A stretch of 64,000 bases of DNA from Allolobophora icterica (taxonomy: Eukaryota > Annelida > Clitellata > Crassiclitellata > Lumbricidae). The number at the start of each line of letters is the position of its first letter. The stretch's first letter is position 1. Shown here in pieces: positions 30,440 through 42,567 of the stretch. The notes under the pieces were generated by a model that saw only the letters and a program-made list of their open reading frames with translations, was not told the origin of the DNA and did no database searches. The stretch lies in the NCBI GenBank assembly GCA_963556255.1, contig OY744615.1, forward strand, positions 13,799,531 through 13,863,530. Reading direction: 5' to 3'. Position numbers and translations under genes: made by a program.

Positions 30440-31140
30440 TATAGAATGCTTTCAACGAAAGACGAAGCTGTCCATCCCGTAACGGAAATTCCTGCTATAT
30501 ATCACATAAACCCTCGCGGCGCGCTTATACCCTCACACCTTGGCGTCAAATCCGATCAAAACCCCGCGACCATCAATTTCCAATTTGCTATATGGACCCC
30601 TCAAGGAACTCAGCACCCAGGAAATTTGTACAGGGTGTTTCGGAAAATTTCGACGCCTTGCAGCTGCAGGCGCCACGCGTCCCTTTGCGTGCGGCTGACG
30701 TATCGTGCTCCACGGTCATCAATTCTGCCGTGTTTTGCGGGTGGCCCTCCGACCATCATAGCCCACTTCCATCTCCTCGCATTTTAATCAGTTAAGTTCC
30801 CCGTTCTAATTACTTTATCAAGCACGAGGCCAAATTACGGACACGCAATCAAGCAATTTATTCGTCAATCTGATCCAACTCCCCCATCTCTGCCCCGACG
30901 GGCGCCCGCTCGGTTAGTCCCACATATCACCGGAAATCACGAAGGGATCGTGTTTTTTGGCGCACGCTGTCCTCTCGCAAAGCGCAGAGATTTCGTTTAC
31001 AATTCCTCCGTGACCGCGGACACGCACAGGGGCGCAGAGCAGGAATCAGGAAGACTTAGGGACACACGCACGGGTGGACAGAAGGCCAGTTATAAACATG
31101 TGCGCTGGCCGCAACAGTTCTGGACCTTTGACACGTAATC
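30440..31140. promoter_or_regulatory. CpG-dense unique island in the gene desert
   Basis: Unlike its neighbours this block is non-repetitive and CpG-containing (for example CTTTGCGTGCGGCTGACG) and includes homeodomain-like AATTA/CAATCA words near 30808-30875. Short open frames show no recognisable domain. Regulatory status is inference. Confidence 0.25.
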
Positions 31141-31682
31141 ATAAAATAGAAGAGATGACCAATGGATCGTGCACCCGACCATTTCAATATGCGACGCACG
31201 AATTCATATATATACATACATATATACATATATAGACCCAAATATACATATACATGCACATCTATACTTAAATACATACACCTGCATATATATATATCCA
31301 TATACACAAATATATACGTTCACGAATTTATATGTGTATGTATGCATAAATATACACATACATAATATATACGTGTGTATTTAGATATAAATATACATAT
31401 ACATGCATATGTCTATGCAGTTCGTATACGAACCCGCGTCATCATGACGCAGAGAGGCGCCATGGGACAATGTACTAATGTAGCTAACTGGGCCATGATT
31501 CTCGTCTGCAGTCACAGAATGATGATGGAGAGAGATTCCGTACATAGTTAATGAAGAATGAGCACAAAAAGAGATTGACTATTGTCAGTAAAAGAACGAG
31601 TAAAAGAAAGAGCCTCTGTTCTGAGAAAATTCCAACCTTAGGGTGTTAGCCATCAGATGCAAGGTCAAGGTCTTCATATATA
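31141..31682. other. Intergenic, ATACATA-rich
   Basis: 31200-31410 is TATACATA-rich. 31410-31680 is unique. No gene. Confidence 0.4.
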
Positions 31683-31882
31683 TTTAACATCATCATCAGC
31701 AGCAGCATCATCATCAGCAGCAGCAGCATCAGTATCACCATCAGCATCACCATCAGCATCACCATCATCATCGTCATCATCAGCATCGTCATCATCAGCA
31801 TCGTCATCATCAGCATCATTACCACCACCACCACTATCATCATCATAACCATCATCATGATCAGCATCATCAGCATCATCAG

Positions 31883-31914
<32 letters not shown>

Positions 31915-32018
31915 CCACCACCACCACCACCACCACTATCATCATCATAACCATCATCATCATTATCAGCAGCAGCAGCAGCATCATCACCATCATCACC
32001 ATCATTATCATCATCGAA
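31683..32018 (+). repeat. Compound (ATC/CAG/ACC)n array
   Basis: About 335 bp of trinucleotides in blocks (CAG, ATC, ACC) with repeated mini-units such as CGTCATCATCAGCAT. Ser/Ile/Met-rich frames are artefacts. Confidence 0.9.
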
Positions 32019-32109
32019 AACAACAATTTTATTGATTCCTCTTTTGTGTGCGGTTCTTAAATGCGCTTTGTAAAAATCCAGATATGCGTACTCGAGACTG
32101 TCTTAATCG

Positions 32110-32375
32110 GTGACTGATCTGAATGGGCGTGCCTTATCTGTCTCTTCCCCCATAGACGTTCACTCTGCAAAGTCTCTTCTGGTCTTCAGATCTCGACTGA
32201 AAACGCATGTCTTCCTGGACTCATTTCCTCCTCTACGCTGTTTCCGCGTCTTCTCGGATTTTCCTCTTGGATTTCGACCGAACTCGTCCTGGATTTCGGC
32301 TCAACACACATCGCTTCAATTGCCTGGTGCCTTGTGCATTACGTGCTGGCGCCATATAAATTAACAGATTTTTTA
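32110..32375 (+). pseudogene. LINE C-terminal tail fragment
   Basis: The frame contains SLLVFRSRLKTHVFLDSFPPL, the F..RLKTH block of L2/CR1-like LINE C-termini, and ends with CCTTGTGCATTACGTGCTGG then GGCGCCATATAAATTAACAG, the 3' end type shared with SINEs. A second, shorter copy of such a tail is near 32510-32640. Confidence 0.55.
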
Positions 32376-33207
32376 TTCGATGTTACTTTAAATAGAACTT
32401 GTGTCTGACATTAATTATTTATTTCCTGGTATACTTCCCCGAATCTGCAGCGAGATAAGACAGATTGACCAAACGTTACTATATATATAATATAGGCTAT
32501 GCCAGCTCATCTTTTCCTGGACTCATTTCCTCGGTGGGCTATTTCAGTCTTTTCTCGGACTTCCTTCTTGGTTTCGACCTGACTCATCAACAATTTTACT
32601 AAGACTGAATCACTGGCGCCACAGAAGTTCTTAGATTAGGTCACGTGGCAATGATATCAGACCCATAAACTGCATACCGGTACTTGTTAATTGAAAACGT
32701 TCCTTTCTCAGCATTTTGCCCATAGGATTTGTCCAGGTAGGCCTAACCATAGGTTTTTAATTAATTAATTACATCTACAGGCAGTTCGCCTAATCCAGAA
32801 CTTCAAAGCAGAAGTTATTCTCGTAATTTGTTCTAAATTTTCATCTAAGACAGAAACAGTTTATATGCCTAGAAATTAAGAATGTCACAAGAATCGGAAT
32901 GCTTTGTTTCCCTATCTCATGATTAACGGCATCTCGATATTCTAGTAGTTAGCAGGCATGGACTGTCAACTAAGATCTTGGGGTTGAAATTTTGCCAAGG
33001 TAGAAATTTATTAAAGGGCCTACGAGAATTCTGCTACAAATGCGCCTGCCAGCCAACTCAGCTATAATGAGTACACAGTACACTGACCGTACAATGTCGG
33101 TGGGAAGATGAGAGGGCGAGGGAGAGGACTAGCAACATGCCCCCATAAGGCGAGGCTAAGAAAATGAAGTCGCTTACAAGTCATGCCCATGGCTGCCACT
33201 CAGAATT
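32376..33207. other. Intergenic, no gene recognised
   Basis: AT-rich. Apart from the short LINE-tail copy noted at 32510-32640 nothing is supported. Confidence 0.5.
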
Positions 33208-34016
33208 AGCTTCTTCTTCTTCTTCTTCTCTTCTTCTTCTTCTTCTTCTTCTTCTTCTTCTCCTCCTCCTCCTTCTCCTTCTCCTTCTCCTTCTCCTTCT
33301 CCTTCTCCTCCTCCTCCTCCTGCTCCTGCTCCTGCTCCTGCTCCTCCTCTTCCTCGTCCTCCTCGTCCTCCTCGTCCTCCTCGTCCTCCTTCTCCTTCTC
33401 CTTCTCCTTCTTCTTCTTCTTCTTCTTCTTCTTCTTCTTCTTCTTCCACTTCGTCTTCTTCTTCTTCTTCTTCTTCTTCTTATTCCTCCTCTTCTTCTTC
33501 TTCTTCTTCTTCTTCTTCTTCTTCTTCTTCTTCTTCTGCTTCTTCTTCTTCTTCTTCTTCTTCTTCTTCTTCTCCTCCTCTTCCTTCTCCTTCTCCTTCT
33601 CCTTCTCCTTCTCCTTCTCCTTCTCCTCCTCCTCCTCTTCATCTTCATCTTCTTGTTCCTCTTCTTCTTCATCATCACCTTCTTCTTCTTCTTCCCTTCC
33701 TCTTCCTCTTCCTCTTCATCTTCTTGTTCCTCTTCTTCTTCTTCTTCTTCTTCTTCTTCTTCTTCTTCATCATCATCTTCTTCTTCTTCTTCTTCTGTTT
33801 CTTCTTCCCTTCCTCTTCCTCTTCATCTTCATCTTCTTGTTCCTCTTCTTCTTCATCATCATCATCTTCTTCTTCTTCTTCCCTTCCTCTTCCTCTTCCT
33901 CTTCCTCTTCCTCTTCCTCTTCCTCTTCCTCTTCCTCTTCCTCTTCATCTTCTTGTTCCTATTCTTCTTCTTCTTCTTCTTCCTCTTTTTCTTCTTCTTC
34001 TTCTTCATCTTCTTCT

Positions 34017-34048
<32 letters not shown>

Positions 34049-34190
34049 TTCTTCTTCTTCTTCTTCTTCTTCTTCTTCTTCATCATCATCATCTTCTTCT
34101 TCTTCTTCTTCTGTTTCTTCTTCCCTTCCTCTTCCTCTTCATCTTCATCTTCTTGTTCCTCTTCTTCTTCATGATAAACCCCTCCTTCTC
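33208..34190 (+). repeat. ~980-bp polypyrimidine block with higher-order repeats
   Basis: TTC, TCC and TCTTCC units, nearly pure C/T. The marker word CTTGTTCCTCTTCTTCTTC recurs (33652, 33726, 33836, 34153), and a ~90-bp segment with CTGTTTCTTCTTCCCTTCC appears twice (about 33769-33858 and 34081-34172), so block duplication has shaped the array. Leu/Phe/Ser-rich frames are artefacts. Confidence 0.92.
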
Positions 34191-35985
34191 TTCTTTCTCC
34201 TCCTCCTGCTATATACTCCGTTTAATCTTTCTGTTCCTCCTCCTCCTTTTCTATTTCTTTTTCCACCTCCTCTCCTCTTTTTTCTTCTTCTTCCACCCTC
34301 CTCCTCCTGTTCCTCTTCATCTTCTTATATATATAATGCATTACATTGAAATGAAGTGCAGTGCAGTGCAGTGCAATGCGATATCTTGTGTTAAGTTAAT
34401 GTATATAATTTCATGTTACATCATGTCATATAACGTATTGTGTGATGTTGTGTTTCGTGGTGTGATGCTGTTGTAGCGAATAGGCCACAGGGCTAGTATG
34501 CTGAATTCATCAATAATAATTTTACTTAGCATTTAACATTTTATTTATTTATTTATATTTATTTAATTAATATTTAAATGATATAGGAACCAAATAATAG
34601 TTAATATTTGGCAACTTTGTTTGCACCAGTTTGTTTCAGACACTTTACTGGTTTACTTTATAATTGTCATTTTACCACACCCCTTCCCCGCCGCATAATT
34701 ATTAACTGCCGATGACACCTCTTGCAACCTACTGCCTTTAACTCGTGTGGAGCCAGTCCCAAGTATGAATGATGGAGGAGGGCGACCCAGCGTCGTTAAA
34801 CAGAATAGTCTTATAACTTACCAACAACGTCCATCGCAAATCAAGTGACATCATGGAAGGATAATCTAAACTTATCCTGGGTTTTTCCACATGTAGGCTC
34901 CTAGGCCTAAGCCATATAAAGACCTAACAATTAGACGCATAGGCCTATATCGAGCTCTTAAGTTAGGATGCTGCTCATGCTCTTATCTATTCAATTGTCT
35001 TATCACTACTGGACAATTGCAACTGAATACTCGGTTCTCTTCTTCGTCGTCTTATCAGTTCTGTGTGCAGCTTCTTGCCTTGTTCTTCGGCGTCCTCCAT
35101 GCAAGATCTCCATTTCCGGACTTAATGTCTTCGAACTCGTGTTTTTGCCATGCAGCTATAGAGTCGACTTGAAAGTTGCTGCGTGTTTTTGTAAGACCAT
35201 GCATCGTGTCCCACTTTTGTTTGTAATGGATTTGAGTTCTCTGATTCGTGCCAAGGTAGCAACTCGTCATTGACAACAACTCATTGTAATCGTAAAACCC
35301 GCGTATTAATCGGAATCACAGGCTTAGTCAAAACAAAACTGGTGAGACAAAAGTGATGAGCTTAGGTTTTAATTCCAGATCGAACACGTAACACAGGCGG
35401 ACGGCTGTATACATTGTGTATAAAGGCTAATATACATGGTGCATGGGTGATAGGACAGAAGCGGTGAGACATGTCAGGAAGAAGAAGAAAGGGAAAGGAT
35501 TATGCAGCTTAGTTTTAGTGCCCCATCGGTTGATGCGATACAAGTTATATGGTACAATAATATTATATAGGATCTTTCAAGAAATATGCCTAGTTATCAG
35601 GGTTGATAGAAAGGCCTGCATAGCAGAAACTTCAAGAGGAGCAGAGTTGGCGATGTGCTGCATGGTGGGTCAGATAGGCCTAATTGTAGTTTTCGAGAGG
35701 GCTTGCTCCTTCACCAATTAAGGTCCTCATGCAGTCGCAAAGTTCAAATTCATTGTTTTACTATCGCTTCCATATTAATCACTGTTACCTTGCGCACTTA
35801 ATTTAAATTGTGAAGCATGCTGCCATTAGTGAAATAAATCCCAATTAAAATAATTGAGTGATTAAAATATCTTGCTTGCATTCTACAAAAGAACGTTCCT
35901 GCTGTGTTTCTTTTTGAGAACATACACGAATTTTGGATTGTCATTTGTCATCCGAGAGGTCCGGGGGTCAAAATCCTGCGAGGAC
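34191..35985. other. Intergenic, no gene recognised
   Basis: Mixed sequence with a pyrimidine-rich shoulder to about 34325 and short GCAGT repeats near 34358. Opposing open frames at 34968-35279 have no recognisable domain. Confidence 0.45.
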
Positions 35986-36055
35986 AGACAGACAGCCAGA
36001 CAGACAGACAGACAGACAGAGACCGGCAGAGAGACAGGCAGGCAGACAGGCAGGC
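35986..36055 (+). repeat. (GACA/GGCA)n microsatellite
   Basis: Short GACAGACA run passing into GGCAGGCAGACAGG. Confidence 0.8.
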
Positions 36056-36219
36056 ATTCCAATATACTTGTCGTACTATAGTTTTCCTATAGAGAATTCG
36101 ACCAATAAACTATAGAACATCAACTATACACTGGAGGCCATAGACGGTTGGCGTCATGAGCCATTATAATTATAAAGTGTCAGTAAGTTTATGCAACGAA
36201 ATTACAGAATTTGTCGGAA

Positions 36220-36760
36220 TGTTCGAGGCTGATTGATCGTCTCTGACCGGTCCAAGGTCTCGTCCGGGGCCACGAAAGGTTGCGAGACCTCTCTGAACCG
36301 TCACCGCTGGATGTCGCTAACATTAAAGCGAGAATCTACACCTGCTGTAAAGCATCATTTCTAAACAAATATGAGAAAATTGATGCCTCTGTATAATTCT
36401 CCATTCTTCTTCGTCGACCGTCGGACAATGGGCCACGGGCAAACCCTGACGTTTATTGCGGCGACCGGCTGAAAGAACGGGATTCCATCGCGGGACCTCG
36501 TTGACCCGAAAGGTCCTCGCACATAGGTGGCTTCGCCGTAGTCAGGTCAGCGCTCTTTATCCTGAAAGGGTCTCGGCATCTCGACCGGAGGGTTGGCCTT
36601 CGCAGACACGGAGTCGCGACCCCGCCGGACACAGAAATATTTCTCGGTGATTAAGATTGCTGTGTCTAACAATGACCGTCGGTCGATGGGGCGGATCGGA
36701 CGCGGCCAACCGCGACATTCGCCGGAACCGTTCACGCTTCAGCGAGCACACGCAATAGAC
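36220..36760. promoter_or_regulatory. CpG-dense unique island
   Basis: GC-rich, non-repetitive sequence (GACCGGTCCAAGGTCTCGTC; CCGCCGGACACAG) between AT-rich flanks. No coding domain recognised. Regulatory status is inference. Confidence 0.25.
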
Positions 36761-37749
36761 GAAAACGCATAAACGTATTTCACTGAAGCGAAACGAAAAT
36801 GAACACTCATACATGTATATATGTATATGTATAATGTATGTATATATAATTGTAGAAACAACCCTCTTAAACAAATAGAAAGGTCTTTCGAGTAGCCCGC
36901 CCAATCTAAGCTCCCACAAACCCCTTCCTACACGCATTGTCCTCTCAAATTACCCGACGATTTGCTCTTTGTATGGAGTCGTTACATCCGCAACGAATAC
37001 CTGAAATATTGCGACAGTATATTGCAGTGCCCCCTTCGTATTTGCTTGAGCGGCGAATTTTTCGAGATGCTCAGAGGAATGTTTGCCGAGAGATTATCGA
37101 GCAATTTAGCAAGAGAAGAAGTTCAAACAGATCGGAATGTAATCGAACACGTACTATATCTACACCCGAAGATGCAACTCTTGTAGACGATCGCGATGCG
37201 GTCGGGAGAGATTGTTTGCTCTAGATTTACGACAAAGTAAACAATTATTGATTGTCTGTCTATAGACCCGCATGTCGAGGTTAAAATCAATAGGTCTACT
37301 TCAAGTTCGAGAGCTCTGCATACATTGTATAGGAGTATGTATATGTATGCTTTGCGTTTGGGAGAGTTATGTTTAATATAGCTTACGTACATGAACGGTA
37401 TAGGCTTACACTGTTAGCCCAATATCTCTGCAGTCAGATTGAAACAAAACTGTTAAGTAATAGCTACAGTGTCTCTTTAATCTTACATTTTGAAGCAGTT
37501 TAACTGTGTCACCGTGAGTTGTTTTTATGACACCAACTGCGATACCATCGTATATGTTACAAAACGAACAGTGAGAACTGTTAAGAAATTTGCCTTTGAT
37601 GGCTTACGATGTTGTTAGACTGTTGGATCTAATCCATGGAGTAACGTTTACAATTAGTTCAGATGTGAACGAAGATTTCCGAGAGAGTTGGCAAATGCCC
37701 AATTGTGTCGGAGACCAATTGCTATTCCACCAGCGAACGGCATTAGGTA
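36761..37749. other. Intergenic; unassigned open frames
   Basis: A 95-codon frame at 36937-37224 (+) overlaps another open frame and has no recognisable domain, so I do not call it a gene. A diverged core of the ~185-bp repeat lies near 37600. Confidence 0.4.
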
Positions 37750-38015
37750 AGTTGTCTTGTCTTTTGTCTTGCGTTGTGTTGTCCTGCATTATGTTGTCTT
37801 TAATGTCTTTTGTTGCCTTGTCTTGTTTTGTATTTTATTGTGTTGTCTTGTCTTGTGTTTTGTTTTGTGTTGTCTTGTCTTGTGTTGTCTTTCTTGTCTT
37901 TTGTTGTTTTGTCCTTTATTGTCTTGTAATGTCTTCTATTGTCTTCTCTTGTTTTGTCTTGTCTAGTCTTGCTGTCTGATGTTGTCATGCCTTGTCTTGT
38001 CTTGTCTTGACGTGC
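37750..38015 (+). repeat. Degenerate CTTGT pentanucleotide repeat
   Basis: TTGTCTTGTCTTG-like repetition for about 265 bp. Confidence 0.85.
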
Positions 38016-38030
38016 CTTGCCTTCAATAGT

Positions 38031-38830
38031 CCTCGATCCAGGGATTGGCTGCACCACGTACAATTTTAATCTTGTTCCAGGTGTTCTGTTTTTCGTCTCT
38101 CTCAATAACTGATCGAATGATAAATCGGTTAACTCTCTGGGTCCCAACATTATTTCACGAAAATAGCGTAAAATCTGTTAATTTTGATACGGTTTTGCTC
38201 AGCAGTGCTACCAGACATAGAATGTATAAGAAAACACCAAAATGTGTAGTCATTGTTGAGGCTGGTGCTCAGGGACGTCATTGGTGGGGGGGGGGCAAAG
38301 ATGGGGCATTTACCCTCTTGATTTTTTGAAAAAAAGGAAAAAGGATGGAACAAGAAAGGAGGAAGAAGAAAGGGGTAAAACAGAAAAAATTATACTCAGA
38401 GTAATGGAGTTTCAGAGTTTGCATAGCTTTTTTCACATTTTAGGCAACTATAACTAAATTCATCAAAACCTAATTATATTAGGCCTAAGTGACAATATGC
38501 ACACGGCAGCACACACCATGGTTGCAACATTGGCTTACAGTTTTGCACATGCAGACTAAATACAAAACTTAACAAGCTGGCCAAGTACCTCAGGAAAAAT
38601 ACTCAAATGACGTCGTTTTCCCCCTCCCCCCTCCCCGAAAAAGCTGAAATGATGTCCCTGCTGTTGCTTAGTATGAAATTCAGTCCAGCAAATCCACTGA
38701 CACTGCCAGAGTACGAGCAGTCTTGTTTTCAGTCGTCCTCGATCTTAGGATTGGTTGCACTATGTGCAGGGACAATTTTGTTCCACCTGCGTCTGTCTCT
38801 CGACTCCGTCAATCGAATGATAATCGATTA
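38031..38830 (+). repeat. Direct repeat pair (38031-38120 and 38738-38830)
   Basis: Both copies start CCTCGATC and share AGGATTGG or GGGATTGG, CAATTTT, TTGTTCCA, GTCTCTC and TCGAATGATAA in the same order. A hAT element lies between them but is closed by its own duplication, so the pair is a separate, older duplication. Confidence 0.5.
38270..38660 (+). mobile_element. hAT-type nonautonomous element, 391 bp
   Basis: Termini CAGGGACGTCATT and (inverted) CAGGGACATCATT. The 8-bp duplication CTGGTGCT (38262-38269) / CTGTTGCT (38661-38668) matches at 7 of 8 bases. Confidence 0.8.
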
Positions 38831-39294
38831 ATTGTGTTAAAGCTCAAAATAATCAATTTTGAGACTTTTTCTTTCATCACAGAAATTTCCATCTTATCAT
38901 GTTAAATTAATGTAAACCAAAACTTAGCCTAACTGATATAAACTTCAACTTTACTGTTAATTCTTAATGCCAATGCAATCAATATCAGCCGATCTGTTAA
39001 TTCTTGATTAATTAATTATTAATTACTAACTTCTGTCGTGCCGGTGTCTAATGCATAATGTATAAACCGATGGAGCACCAAAACCAAACTGCAATTACAT
39101 TAAGATCCAGAACATCAGTCTACTAAGACACGGAGGCAACCTGTGGTTAAGTGTTCACCGGGGGGGGGGAGGAAGGTAAACATTCTAAGTAATAATGGTT
39201 TCTGTTTTACGACGCTGTGCTGTAACGAAGATGATTAGGGTCACCCTCTTACTTTTTCCAGGATTTGGACTGGCATCAGCCGAGAAACGGCAGT
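38831..39294. other. Intergenic, nothing recognised
   Basis: AT-rich. A short poly-G run lies at about 39160-39168. Confidence 0.45.
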
Positions 39295-39520
39295 GATAGA
39301 GTTAAAACCGTCTAAGCAGCTTCGAGTGAGTAACGGCATCTTGTGGCTGCGAAGGCAGTTGGCGTCCACCTTATCTTACTTCCCGACGAGTGAAGGTCTT
39401 CTAAATTCAACTCCAAGACTGTTAATCGGAACCCCCAAGAGGCATTGGAGGCATTCAAACAGTTTAACGTTATCTTATGGCATCAAATGCCATTGACATC
39501 GATAGGAAAGAGATTTTATA
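39295..39520 (+). repeat. Diverged copies of the 25520-type repeat, opposite orientation
   Basis: AACGGCATCTTGTGGCTGCG near 39333 and AACGTTATCTTATGGCATC near 39467 match the reverse complement of the 25520-25965 core. Copy spacing here is about 130 bp. Confidence 0.4.
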
Positions 39521-39697
39521 CAGTTCTCACCGTACCATCACGTGCTTTTGGCTATTCAATTAAATATACTAAGGCTGCGTACCGGATTGATCCTTGGTTC
39601 TGCTACGGAGTTTGTACATTTGCTTAGGAACATTGCAATTCGCTAGAATACACTGCAGCGCACTGAGCGCAGTGTTATAATTATGCTCTGTTGCCCT

Positions 39698-39830
39698 ACG
39701 TCATGTTAAGTTATGTTATGTTAAGTTATGTTGTATTATTTTATGTTGTCTTATCTTATGGTATATGTTATGGTATGTTACGTTCATGTTATATTATGTT
39801 CCGTTACGTTACTTTATGTTAAGTTCATAT
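39698..39830 (+). repeat. Degenerate GTTAT pentanucleotide repeat
   Basis: ATGTTAAGTTATGTTATG-like repetition. A second block of the same type is at about 41455-41575. Confidence 0.8.
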
Positions 39831-40203
39831 ATAGAAAGTGAATGACTACATAAGCCACAGTAGTTCTGCTCTTAACAGACATTTACTGCCTTGAAGCAGA
39901 CACACAGACAGACAGTGTATGTGTACTATACAACCAATCAATCCGATCCGTTCTGTTGCCAGTTCTTTGTTCCGGATAAGCGCAGCGCGTAAGTGTCGCA
40001 CAAATTCAGGTCTGGCGGTCTAATCTGCGCCCACTCGAAGCGATGGGCGCCAAATCCATTTTGCGCCCAATTACGAGACGTCGTCGGCTTAAGTCGGGCG
40101 CCGTCGCCAGGCGTCGTTCTTTTCAGATTGTGCTGCCCCTAGCGGCGGCGGCGACTGGCTAAGAAGCCACAAGGGACGACCACTCCTCGCGAATTAATAG
40201 AGC

Positions 40204-40475
40204 TTCGCTTCGAGGCAGGGTGCGAGGGAGGGAGAGAGAGAGGGAGGGAGAGGCATTGAGGGAGTGGAGGGTAGGGAGAGAATGAGGCAGGGACGGATGG
40301 GGGTTGGTTGGAGAGAACGAGGAGCAAGACTGCGGGAAAGAAGGCAGGGAAGGATATGGAAAAAAGGAATATGCGGATGAAGGCAGGAAACGATGGAGGG
40401 AGGGAGTGGAAGTTGGAAGGGAGGGAGAGGAAGGCAAGGAAAGAAGGGAGAAAGGAAGGATGAATGGACGGACAG
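40204..40475 (+). repeat. GGGA/GAGG-rich purine tract
   Basis: GAGGGAGGGAGAGAG-like, strongly purine-biased and degenerate. Confidence 0.8.
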
Positions 40476-40649
40476 AGGGTTAGAGGAAGCGGGCTATTGG
40501 TCAGAGGTGCACTTAGGCTGACCGCAGAAGGGGAGGGAATAAGGCAAGGCAGTGAAGAGAGTAGGGGGAAGGGGAGGAGCACGCGCAGCTGGATGACCGC
40601 AGGCATCCATCAACAGCAGATGACGGAGGGAATGAGGGATGAATGGTTG

Positions 40650-41110
40650 GCTGGATGGCTAGATAGATAGATGAAAAGATGGACAGAGAGATGGACAGAT
40701 ATATGACTGGATGGATGGATGGATAAATGAGCAAATGGATAGTTGATGGCTAGATGAATGAATGGATAGATGTATGGATGTATGGATTTTGGATGGATGG
40801 ATGAATGGATAAATGGATGAATGGATGGATGTATGTATGTATGTATGTATGGATGGATGAATGGATAGATAGATGGATGGATGGATGGATGGATGGATGG
40901 ATGGATGGATGGATGGATGGATGGATGGATGGATGGATGGATGGATGGATGGATGCATGCATGATGTTTCGATGGATGTATGGATGTATGGATGTATGGA
41001 TGAATGGATGGATGGATGGATGGATGGATGGATGGATGGATGGATGGATGGATGGATGGATGGATGGATGGATGGATGGATGGATGGATGGATGGAAGGA
41101 TGGATGGACG
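40650..41110 (+). repeat. (GGAT)n array
   Basis: Over 100 GGAT/ATGG copies in two nearly pure blocks (about 40870-40955 and 41000-41095) with GTAT-variant segments between. Met/Asp/Gly/Trp frames are artefacts. Confidence 0.95.
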
Positions 41111-41316
41111 GCAGGGCAGAAGAGAGACTGAGGGAGGGATGAATTGGAAATAAAACGTGTTGGAAAGACAGCGAAGAAGGAAGAAAGATTTAGATAAAAT
41201 TTAGATATGGAGAAAGGAGGGATGATGTCTGGAAGAGAATGAGGAGACATGAAGGATTCAGAGGAAGGTATACGAGTGAGAACGGACCACGAGAAGGAGA
41301 TGAGAGAGAAAGTAGT

Positions 41317-41319
<3 letters not shown>

Positions 41320-41359
<40 letters not shown>

Positions 41360-41392
41360 GCAGGCAGACAGACAGACAGACAGACGGAGATA
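41320..41392 (+). repeat. (GACA)n microsatellite
   Basis: About 18 copies of GACA with a short GGCAGGCA interruption. Confidence 0.9.
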
Positions 41393-41579
41393 CATAAACC
41401 TGAAAACATAAGCATGATGCTGCCCATGTTATTCTATGCTTTGGTATTTTATGTCGTGTTCCGATATGTTACGTTATAATGCTACGCTACGCTATCTTAT
41501 GCTATGTTACGTTATGTTACGCTGTGTTATGTTATGTCACGTTCCGTTATGTTACGTTTTGATATGTTATGTACTTAGA

Positions 41580-42395
41580 CAGTAAGTGACCACATCAGCC
41601 ACATTAATTCTACTCTTTAACAGACATTAATTCCCTTGCCATATAACAGACATTTATTGCTTTGAAATAGGCAGGCAGGCAGACACAGGGGCTTCTATCC
41701 CTATTCAGAGTGGGCGCAAGTTGAGCCCAGTGAAAAACAGGGGGGAAGTATTTCTCTTCAATTTTTATCACACTCCCTACAAGTTACAGTCTTTGCTCAC
41801 AGTTCTGTGCAGGGCCTACTATGCAGGGGGAAGGAAGCAGACTTCTTCCAATTTTTGCCAGGAGGAATAGTTCCCCCCTCAGTGAAATGGATGTTGCTGT
41901 TCAACTGACAGTCAGGCCAGCAAAATGCTTCGTCCTGCAACATCCAAGGACTGAACATGTGAGATTAAACATTGCTATTGGCCATTATTGACAATATGTT
42001 GCAAAGGCCTTTGAACAGCATTTTCAACTTAGTATTGTGATGTATCACTATTATGGGCCATGCAATATTTGCTTAGATTACAGTGTCTACGCAGTGTTAT
42101 AGCTTGTCATTATTATTTGTATCAGTATTATGGGCCATACTTACTTAGGTTCAGAGGCGCAACTTTTGTCTACAAAGTGGGGGGTACCAATTTCTTCTCC
42201 ACTTTCGCTTTTCGCATGGAGAGCATTTCGGACATATTCCTCTGCCAGCAGCCTATTCTCATTAATTTTTGTGTCAATGAAAACAAGCCATCTTTTAAAT
42301 GCTGTAATAATAAAATACTGATTGGCATTGTTTAAATAGCAGGAGGGTACGGTGCCCCAGTCCAAAAAGTTGGGAGGACGGGTGCCCTTCGCATA
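41580..42395. other. Intergenic, no gene recognised
   Basis: The words TATTATGGGCCAT (42050 and 42128) and GGAGGGTACGGTG (42343, again at 42559) are short direct repeats. A CAGAGGCGCAAC word at 42153 resembles a hAT end but no partner was found. Confidence 0.4.
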
Positions 42396-42421
42396 ACCCT
42401 AACCCTAACCCCTAACCTTAA
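42396..42421 (+). repeat. Short interstitial telomere-like repeat
   Basis: CCCTAACCCTAACCCCTAACC: about three CCCTAA-type units. This is too short to mark a chromosome end. Confidence 0.6.
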
Positions 42422-42461
42422 CCCCTCTCCCTTTACCACACGAGTGGTAAAGGGAGAGGGG
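42422..42461. repeat. Perfect 18-bp-stem hairpin
   Basis: CCCCTCTCCCTTTACCAC (42422-42439) is followed by the 4-base loop ACGA and the exact reverse complement at 42444-42461. It adjoins the telomere-like repeat. Confidence 0.95.
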
Positions 42462-42567
42462 AGGGGATAAGGGGTAGGGATGGGTTGGGTAGGAAGGGAA
42501 GGGGAGGTAGGGAAGGGCTTTACAGTAAGAGGATTGCTTCCGGCTTACAGAGGGCCCTGGAGGGTAC

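Noticed and set aside
30636..30660. Mariner-like end (CAGGGTGTTTCGGAAAATTT)
   Set aside because: No matching inverted end found in the neighbourhood.
33164..34476. Leu/Phe/Ser- and Arg/Lys-rich frames up to 336 codons
   Set aside because: Polypyrimidine block translated in several frames; low complexity only.
34968..35279. Opposing 101- and 74-codon frames
   Set aside because: No recognisable domain on either strand; likely chance frames or an old unrecognisable repeat.
36937..37224. 95-codon + frame
   Set aside because: Overlapped by another open frame, no recognisable domain, no splice context.
42153..42360. Possible hAT element starting CAGAGGCGCAAC
   Set aside because: No inverted partner or 8-bp duplication located.
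42396..42421. Chromosome-end telomere
   Set aside because: Only about three units and followed by more than 20 kb of ordinary sequence.
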